From Planctomycetaceae bacterium UBA4732 (lineage in GTDB: Bacteria > Planctomycetota > Planctomycetia > Gemmatales > Gemmataceae), in assembly GCA_002404095.1 (NCBI GenBank), contig DHJA01000003.1, positions 47,671-85,557 on the forward strand: a DNA stretch of 37,887 bases, in the 5' to 3' direction. Position numbers and translations under genes: made by a program. The notes beneath the pieces were generated by a model. That model saw nothing but the letters and a program-made list of their open reading frames with translations, had not been told where the DNA came from and did not search any database. Positions 33,032 through 37,887 of this stretch are shown one piece after another (position 1 is the first letter of the stretch; each line of letters starts with the position of its first letter).

Positions 33032-33451
33032 ATGCCGGCCGTCTTTCGCACCACGCGCATCGTCGAGTTCGGCGACACCGACATGGCCGGCATCGTCCAC
33101 TTCGCCAACTTCTTCCGTTACATGGAGGCGGCGGAACACGCTTTCCTGCGCTCGCTGGGCTTGTCGGTTGTAATGGAGTATGAAGGTGCGAAATATGGCT
33201 TACCGCGCGTGTCGGCGTCGTGCGATTATCTGCGGCCGGCCCGCTTTGGCGAGACATTGACGATCACAGTAGCCGTCGAAAAGCTGGGGCGAAGTTCCAT
33301 CACCTACGCCTTTGACTTCACCCGTGATGATGAAGCGATCGCGCGCGGCCGCGTTACTGCCGTCTTTTGCCGATTTGATGAGGGCCGGCCGAAAGCGTGT
33401 GAGATGCCGGAGGCGTTTCGGGCGAAATTAGAGGCGCCGATGGTCGAGTGA
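33032..33451 (+). CDS. 4-hydroxybenzoyl-CoA-thioesterase-like hotdog protein
   Basis: A 139-residue hotdog-fold protein. VEFGDTDMAGIVHFANFFRY carries the catalytic Asp and the HFANF signature; LRPARFGETLTITVAVEKLG is the usual second strand pair. It probably hydrolyses an aromatic or acyl-CoA thioester in the cytoplasm. It closes the plus-strand run, 17 bases after the glycosyltransferase, and ends 6 bases from the converging ABC permease gene. It is only distantly similar to the YbgC-like protein at 15162-15542. Confidence 0.83.
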   Translation: MPAVFRTTRIVEFGDTDMAGIVHFANFFRYMEAAEHAFLRSLGLSVVMEYEGAKYGLPRVSASCDYLRPARFGETLTITVAVEKLGRSSITYAFDFTRDDEAIARGRVTAVFCRFDEGRPKACEMPEAFRAKLEAPMVE

Positions 33452-33457
33452 AGGTGC

Positions 33458-35146
33458 TTAAAACTCCATCTCGCGCAGCGCCCGGATGCCCATCCGCAGC
33501 GGGAGGATCACCGCCGCCGCTCCCACCGCCGCGCCCGCCGCCAAGCCGGCCCAGACTATCCACAGCGCCGGCCCGCCCTCGTCGCCCCACGCCATCAGCG
33601 CGTGCCACGGCCCCGCCATTAGCGCCAATACCGCCAGCAAAAATAGCAGACTCACCAACAGGTTCATGGTGCCGCCGAACCCCGACACGATTCGCGACGG
33701 GTCGGTCTCGCGGAAGTTCGGCAGGCACGCGCCCATGCCGACGCTCAGGCCGCTCAAGCCGAACGCCAGCACCGCCACCGTCAGCGCGTGCAAGACCACC
33801 GCCGGCCACGCCATGCCCAGCGTCAGGTCACTCAGCAGCACCAGAAACTCGCCGATCAGTACCGCTCCCGCTGAAGCGAAGGCGAACTTGCCCCATAGCA
33901 ATTGTCCGCGTTCGATGGGAAGCAGACCGAGAATCCAGAACTTTCGCCCCTCCAGGCTGAACAGCGGGAACACGAATCGCCCCGTGTAAATGCAAATCAG
34001 CAGGCCCACGACGCCTACATAGAAAAAGCTGATGAAGTTCTGATAGTGGCGGCCAAGGTCCGCGACGAATATGCGTCGGGCGACCGTGATGGAGAGGGTT
34101 ATCAGGCCGGTGAAGATAAGAATCTGCGCCCACTGTTGCGGGTCGCGGCGGAATGTGCGGAAGTCCTTTACGATCAGCAGTCGCGTCCGCTCGGTTGTGA
34201 ACGGCAACGAAGCGGTAAGGAGACGGTCCATCCAAGCGCCGCCGTAGCGCCGACGCAGCGAGCCTCCGGTGGCGAGACGGTTGTAGCCGCGACGGTAGAG
34301 GCGTTTCGCCGTAAAAGCCGCTATTAAATAGGCGAATAGGCCGTTGCTCCAGACCAGGGCGAGTTGGAACAGCGACCGGCCGGCCTCGCCGCGCGCCGCT
34401 GCCTGGAGGCCGCGCGCCGCCCAATGACTCGGCGTTAGCGCGGTGCCGGCAAACGTGAAGCGGCCGAGCAGACGATGCACGGCCTCGTGGTCCTGGAACT
34501 GCTGGGCATCGCGTACAACCTGTACGACCCACGCGGCCAGCAGGACAACGACGGCCGCGATGCACACCATGAGGACTTGTTTCCGCCGGCGCGGCAGCAG
34601 ATTGACAACCAATAGACAGACAATCGCGCTTACCGAGGCCGGCAGTTGGACAAAGCCGAGGAAAAAGAGGGGTAAAAGAGCGTAATAGTACCAAGGCGCG
34701 TAACAGGTGATGCCATAAGCGATCAGGATCGGCCCGCCCAACAGCAGAAACGCCCAGATGCTGATCGCCGTGGCGGTCTGGAACTTGTAGGCGAACACTC
34801 GGTCGTCGGCCAGCGGCGTACAGAGCAAAAACGCCGTTTCCGGGGCGGTAAACAGGCTGCCGTAGAGGATCAGCCCGCCCGTAAACACCAGGAGCGCGCC
34901 CAACGTCAAAAAGAGTAAGTCGAGCAAGATGCCCACGATTTCGCCATGAAGCGGGATCTTCTCGTCGCGCAGGAATTTGAAACCTTCCAGGCTGGCGTAA
35001 AAAACCAGCGCCCAAATGAGAAGGGTAATGAGAACAACCGTCAACGGCCTTACCATCGACTGGCCTAGTAGCGTACGGAAATGGTTGCGAATCATCGTCG
35101 CGCGCAAGCGCAGCATGAGCAGCGGTCGGGGAGTAGGAGAAATCAC
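33458..35146 (-). CDS. ABC transporter permease
   Basis: 562 residues with about 11-12 hydrophobic helices, for example VVLITLLIWALVFYASLEGF, LLFLTLGALLVFTGGLILYG and VLMVCIAAVVVLLAAWVVQV. It resembles large ABC-2-type export permeases of planctomycetes. The ATG overlaps the end of the ATPase gene by 4 bases (35143-35146), so the two are made as a unit. The substrate is unknown. Confidence 0.78.
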   Translation of the reverse strand: MISPTPRPLLMLRLRATMIRNHFRTLLGQSMVRPLTVVLITLLIWALVFYASLEGFKFLRDEKIPLHGEIVGILLDLLFLTLGALLVFTGGLILYGSLFTAPETAFLLCTPLADDRVFAYKFQTATAISIWAFLLLGGPILIAYGITCYAPWYYYALLPLFFLGFVQLPASVSAIVCLLVVNLLPRRRKQVLMVCIAAVVVLLAAWVVQVVRDAQQFQDHEAVHRLLGRFTFAGTALTPSHWAARGLQAAARGEAGRSLFQLALVWSNGLFAYLIAAFTAKRLYRRGYNRLATGGSLRRRYGGAWMDRLLTASLPFTTERTRLLIVKDFRTFRRDPQQWAQILIFTGLITLSITVARRIFVADLGRHYQNFISFFYVGVVGLLICIYTGRFVFPLFSLEGRKFWILGLLPIERGQLLWGKFAFASAGAVLIGEFLVLLSDLTLGMAWPAVVLHALTVAVLAFGLSGLSVGMGACLPNFRETDPSRIVSGFGGTMNLLVSLLFLLAVLALMAGPWHALMAWGDEGGPALWIVWAGLAAGAAVGAAAVILPLRMGIRALREMEF

Positions 35147-35922
35147 CGTGGCGCCTCCTGGCCGTTCGCTTGCGGTTTCGCGGCGGCGAAGTCTTCCGCC
35201 GCCTCCGGCTCGGTCAGCTTCAAGAAGACCTCTTCAAGCGATCCGTCCACGGCGGCCTGGGTGCGCAGCGTTTCCAGGTCGCCGCAGCCGATGAGCCGGC
35301 CATGGTCCACGATGGCGATGCGGTCGGCCAACTCCTGCACCACGTCCAGCGAGTGCGACGACAGGAACACTGTTGTGCCGCCGTCCGCCTGCCGCCTTAA
35401 CAGGTCTTTTAACTGTCTTACCGAACGGGGATCAAGGCCGACGGTAGGCTCGTCCACGATCAACACTTTCGGTTCGTGAACGAGGGCGGAGGCGAACACC
35501 GTGCGCTGGCGCATGCCGTGCGAGTAGCGCTCAGTGAGGTCGTCGATGAACTCGCCGAGGCGGAACTGCTCAATCGCCTCGGCAACGCGGCGCCGGCCGT
35601 GGTCGCGCGACAAGCCGTACATATCGGCGATGAATTGCAGGAATTCGCGGCCGGTCAGCTTCTCATAGAGATAAGGTTGATCCGGAACGTAGCTGAGAAG
35701 CTGGCGGGCGCGGCCGCCGTCGGTGCGCAGGTCGAAGCCGCCGACGCGGATGCTGCCCGACGTGGGGAACAGCAGACCGCAGAGCATCTTGATGGTGGTG
35801 GTTTTGCCGGCGCCGTTAGGTCCGAGGAAGGCGAACAGTTCGCCAGCCGGCACTTCCAGGCTCATCTCGTGGACGGCCGTTTTTGTGCCGTATTGCTTCG
35901 TGACTTTATCGAGTTGAATCAT
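35143..35922 (-). CDS. ABC transporter ATP-binding protein
   Basis: I chose ATG 35922 (MIQLDKVTKQYGTKTAVHEM), giving 259 residues, since the upstream extension overlaps the preceding gene. Walker A is GPNGAGKTT, Walker B VLIVDEPTVGLD, and the switch His is in SSHSLDVV. The signature motif is YSHGMRQR instead of LSGGQ, a common variant in exporters of the CcmA/Nod type. It drives the permease translated after it. Confidence 0.92.
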   Translation of the reverse strand: MIQLDKVTKQYGTKTAVHEMSLEVPAGELFAFLGPNGAGKTTTIKMLCGLLFPTSGSIRVGGFDLRTDGGRARQLLSYVPDQPYLYEKLTGREFLQFIADMYGLSRDHGRRRVAEAIEQFRLGEFIDDLTERYSHGMRQRTVFASALVHEPKVLIVDEPTVGLDPRSVRQLKDLLRRQADGGTTVFLSSHSLDVVQELADRIAIVDHGRLIGCGDLETLRTQAAVDGSLEEVFLKLTEPEAAEDFAAAKPQANGQEAPR

Positions 35923-35941
35923 ATGCGATGGAACCTGTCCC

Positions 35942-36847
35942 TTATTCACGCAGAAGAACCAAATGTTCACCGCCGCGTTCGGATTCCTGGCACAGAACGC
36001 GGCCCGAGTCCGCTTCGACCCACGTTTTCGCGCTCACGTCGTCCGCCTCGTATTCGATGACCAAGCACTCGATGGGTCGCTTGTTCCACGTCAGGATTTG
36101 CTTTTGGGGCAGTACGCGGGCCGTCACGACGATCTCACGATCCGATGCGCCCGGCGCCAACCCGCCCAGATATTTTTGGAGGAGCGCGCCGAACGCCGTT
36201 TTCAGCGGGTCCACCAACGGCAACTGCCACGTCTGTCCTGGTCGCAACCCCTCGATACGGTTGACCGGATGCAACGGCGACAGGACCGAGCCGTGCCGAG
36301 GAACAGGGACGGGATCGAGATCCTCGTCGATCGGCTTGCCGGCCAAAAGCGGAGATTCGGCATGTAAATGGGCGTACAAAGCTCCGTCGCGGACCACGCC
36401 GGTGAGCGAACCGTTGCCGGGAAAGACAACCCCGTTGAAGCGCGCCTCGCCCGCGAAATCGAAAGAAACGGCTCGCAAATCTCCATTACGAGCGACTCGA
36501 TATTCGCTCAGCACTTCTCGAACCTGAATGACGCCGCCGAACGGGCCGGCGCCCACGTCCCCTTCTTTGGCGACGCCGGCGCGAGGAATGATTTTGGCCA
36601 CAAGGGCGAAAGTGTCGTCCGCCGGTATGGGCCTCACCCACGTTTCCGCGTGGAGAAAGGGACGGTCGTTGTACGAAACCGTCCAGCGGACGTGGACTTG
36701 CTGGGTCTGAACCTCATCTTCCAGGTCGATGGTGAACGGCGGCGCCTGGCCGGGCAGGAACAACGGCCATACGTCCTGGTAGAACAACCAGCCGGTGGTT
36801 CCCAGCCAGAAAACGATGATCGGCACACTCAGCCAGCGAGGAGGCAT
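35942..36847 (-). CDS. Membrane-anchored hypothetical protein of an ABC operon
   Basis: 301 residues with one N-terminal helix (about 7-32, SVPIIVFWLGTTGWLFYQDV) and a long, mostly beta-sheet extracytoplasmic part (FTIDLEDEVQTQQVHVRWTV, LRPGQTWQLPLVDPLK, CLVIEYEADDVSAKTWVEAD). No family recognised. Its stop is 19 bases before the ATPase start, so it belongs to the ABC operon and may be a substrate-side partner. The segment near residue 250 resembles domains that report on a lipoprotein-like substrate, but I would not name it. Confidence 0.68.
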   Translation of the reverse strand: MPPRWLSVPIIVFWLGTTGWLFYQDVWPLFLPGQAPPFTIDLEDEVQTQQVHVRWTVSYNDRPFLHAETWVRPIPADDTFALVAKIIPRAGVAKEGDVGAGPFGGVIQVREVLSEYRVARNGDLRAVSFDFAGEARFNGVVFPGNGSLTGVVRDGALYAHLHAESPLLAGKPIDEDLDPVPVPRHGSVLSPLHPVNRIEGLRPGQTWQLPLVDPLKTAFGALLQKYLGGLAPGASDREIVVTARVLPQKQILTWNKRPIECLVIEYEADDVSAKTWVEADSGRVLCQESERGGEHLVLLRE

Positions 36848-36862
36848 CGGGGTTCGCCTTCA

Positions 36863-36925
36863 GTTTAGCCGCGACCCGAAAGGGAGCGCGTCTTCCCCGC
36901 GCTCCCCTTCGGGTCGCGGCTAAAC
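36863..36925. repeat. Palindromic repeat family A, copy 3
   Basis: Arms 36863-36890 (GTTTAGCCGCGACCCGAAAG...) and 36898-36925 pair with one mismatch around a 7-base loop. It lies between the PQQ-propeller gene and the ABC operon, 16 bases past the former's stop. Confidence 0.88.
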
Positions 36926-36941
36926 AATTCCTGACTGACTA

Positions 36942-37887
36942 TTATTTTTTCGCTCCAATGCACCACAAATGCCGGTCGGAGCGCAAGAACAGCGCGCCGC
37001 CCGCGACGGCCGGGGTGGCAAGGATGGCTTCACCTATCGCATTTGTCGCCAATACCTTCGGCTTGTCGCCAATCTCGATCACCGTCGTCGCGCCGTCCTC
37101 GGCGACGACGTACAGCTTGCCGTCGGCCAGCACCGGCGACGCCGAGAACGGCCCCTTGACGCGCTGCTGCCAGAGGACTTCGCCGTCGGCGGCGTTGACG
37201 CAATTGACGCCGACGCCGACCAGCCCGTAAACGCGCCCTTTGTGGAATAAAGCGGTGGCAAATGACGAGTTTAGCTTAGGCGACTTCCATACGACATTCG
37301 GCGTCGCCCCGTCGGCGGCCGGCTTCAGCGCCATGAAATCCTTTCCGACCGCGAAGATTAAGCCGTCGCCGAAGAACGGCGACGGTACGGCGCCCAAGCC
37401 CTCGCCGGCGTAAGTCCACAGCGTCTTGCCCGTCAGCGGGTCGAACGCGGTAAGGTCTTGCGACGTCTGGAACACGGCGGCCGCCTTGCCGTTTGTCTCC
37501 ACCACCAGCGGCGTCACCCAGTCGATGTCGCGCGAACGCGGCGCCCGCCAGAGGTTCTTGCCCGTGTTAGCGTCGAGGCCGGCCGCGAAGGAGTCCCCGG
37601 CGTTCTCCATCGGCAACAACAGCACATCTTTATACAGCACCGGCGATGCGGCCATGCCGACCTGGTTCGTAATATCGGGATAGTCGCGCTCTAGCGAACG
37701 AACCCATAACAGATCGCCGTCGGCGCTTAATGCCGCGAGGTCGCCTGTGGCGAACAAGGCGACGACGCGCTTGCCGTCGGCGGCCGGCGTCGGCGCTGCC
37801 ATGCACGTTTTCGGATGACACATGGTTACGCCGGTGGACGCGAACTGGCGTTCCCAAAGTTTCTTGCCGTCGGCGGCGTCGAAACAG
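36942..37887 (-). CDS. PQQ-binding-like beta-propeller repeat protein (5' end outside the window)
   Basis: The minus-strand frame stays open from the stop at 36942 to the window edge; its first visible residues are CFDAADGKKLWERQ, so the internal ATG at 37823 is not the start. About 315 residues are visible. Blades show the PQQ/WD-like pattern DGKKLWERQ, DGDLLWVRS, NTGKNLWRAP, LTGKTLWTYA and DGEVLWQQR. The end, RSDRHLWCIGAKK, closes the propeller. Such proteins are usually periplasmic and are common in planctomycetes; few are true PQQ dehydrogenases. The N-terminal signal peptide would lie outside the window. Confidence 0.85.
   Translation of the reverse strand, partial: CFDAADGKKLWERQFASTGVTMCHPKTCMAAPTPAADGKRVVALFATGDLAALSADGDLLWVRSLERDYPDITNQVGMAASPVLYKDVLLLPMENAGDSFAAGLDANTGKNLWRAPRSRDIDWVTPLVVETNGKAAAVFQTSQDLTAFDPLTGKTLWTYAGEGLGAVPSPFFGDGLIFAVGKDFMALKPAADGATPNVVWKSPKLNSSFATALFHKGRVYGLVGVGVNCVNAADGEVLWQQRVKGPFSASPVLADGKLYVVAEDGATTVIEIGDKPKVLATNAIGEAILATPAVAGGALFLRSDRHLWCIGAKK

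Noticed and set aside
3577..36925. CRISPR array
   Set aside because: The repeats are scattered single palindromes of several unrelated families, not regularly spaced direct repeats with spacers, and there are no cas genes.
36942..37823. Complete PQQ-propeller gene starting at the ATG at 37823
   Set aside because: The same frame continues upstream with another propeller blade motif (GKKLWERQ) to the window edge, so the ATG is internal.
1..37887. tRNA or rRNA genes
   Set aside because: I looked for the conserved T-loop and rRNA core sequences in the gaps between genes and saw none; a covariance-model scan would be needed to be sure.

Overview
The window looks like chromosomal DNA of a GC-rich planctomycete, most likely of the Gemmata group. 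The pointers are two DUF1080 proteins, a BBP7-type outer-membrane barrel, an exported collagen-like protein with a LEALE-type N-terminal motif, a Uma2 nuclease, an oversized signal peptidase I, a squalene-hopene-type cyclase and many short palindromic repeats between genes. I see no rRNA, tRNA, CRISPR array or complete insertion sequence.

Positions 1-10.3 kb are accessory DNA. A single-chain restriction-modification enzyme is followed by a segmental duplication: a DUF1080 gene plus downstream debris occurs twice (about 3.94-5.35 kb and 7.87-9.25 kb, the two proteins about 94% identical). The debris is a decayed phd-vapC toxin-antitoxin pair and a fragment of a membrane permease. Between the copies sit a BBP7 barrel gene and a gene for a collagen-like surface protein. 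An AT-richer orphan gene interrupts the second permease fragment.

Positions 10.4-19.7 kb are core-like and all on the minus strand. In transcription order they are lepA, lepB, a YbgC-type thioesterase, a TolQ/ExbB-like channel protein, a TolR/ExbD-like protein, a two-helix protein with a putative periplasmic domain, a DUF2442 protein and an 821-residue membrane-anchored GTPase. The order ybgC-tolQ-tolR is that of the Tol-Pal operon, but a large GTPase takes the place of tolA-tolB-pal. This is one of the two best candidates for an undescribed system.

Positions 19.8-21.2 kb carry small accessory genes, including a HEPN-type gene with a one-base frameshift. From 21.3 to 33.45 kb all genes lie on the plus strand and are closely packed: a HemN-like radical SAM enzyme, a lipoyl-carrier (GcvH-like) protein and a two-cluster ferredoxin; then a toxin-antitoxin cassette flanked by 59-bp direct repeats, a small protein and a Uma2 nuclease; then a squalene-hopene-type cyclase, a DUF116-polyprenyl synthase fusion, a chorismate-lyase-like protein, an MFS transporter, a GT4 glycosyltransferase and a 4HBT thioesterase. 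This looks like an isoprenoid pathway with a possible aromatic branch, into which accessory genes have been inserted. From 33.46 kb to the end, on the minus strand, are an ABC exporter with an upstream membrane-anchored protein and the 3' part of a PQQ beta-propeller gene.

The feature that needs no function guess is a set of at least six palindromic repeat families at gene borders. One copy, a perfect 54-bp palindrome (28333-28386), lies inside the DUF116-polyprenyl synthase gene exactly in codon phase and encodes 18 residues of the inter-domain linker, much like the palindromic elements found within Rickettsia genes.
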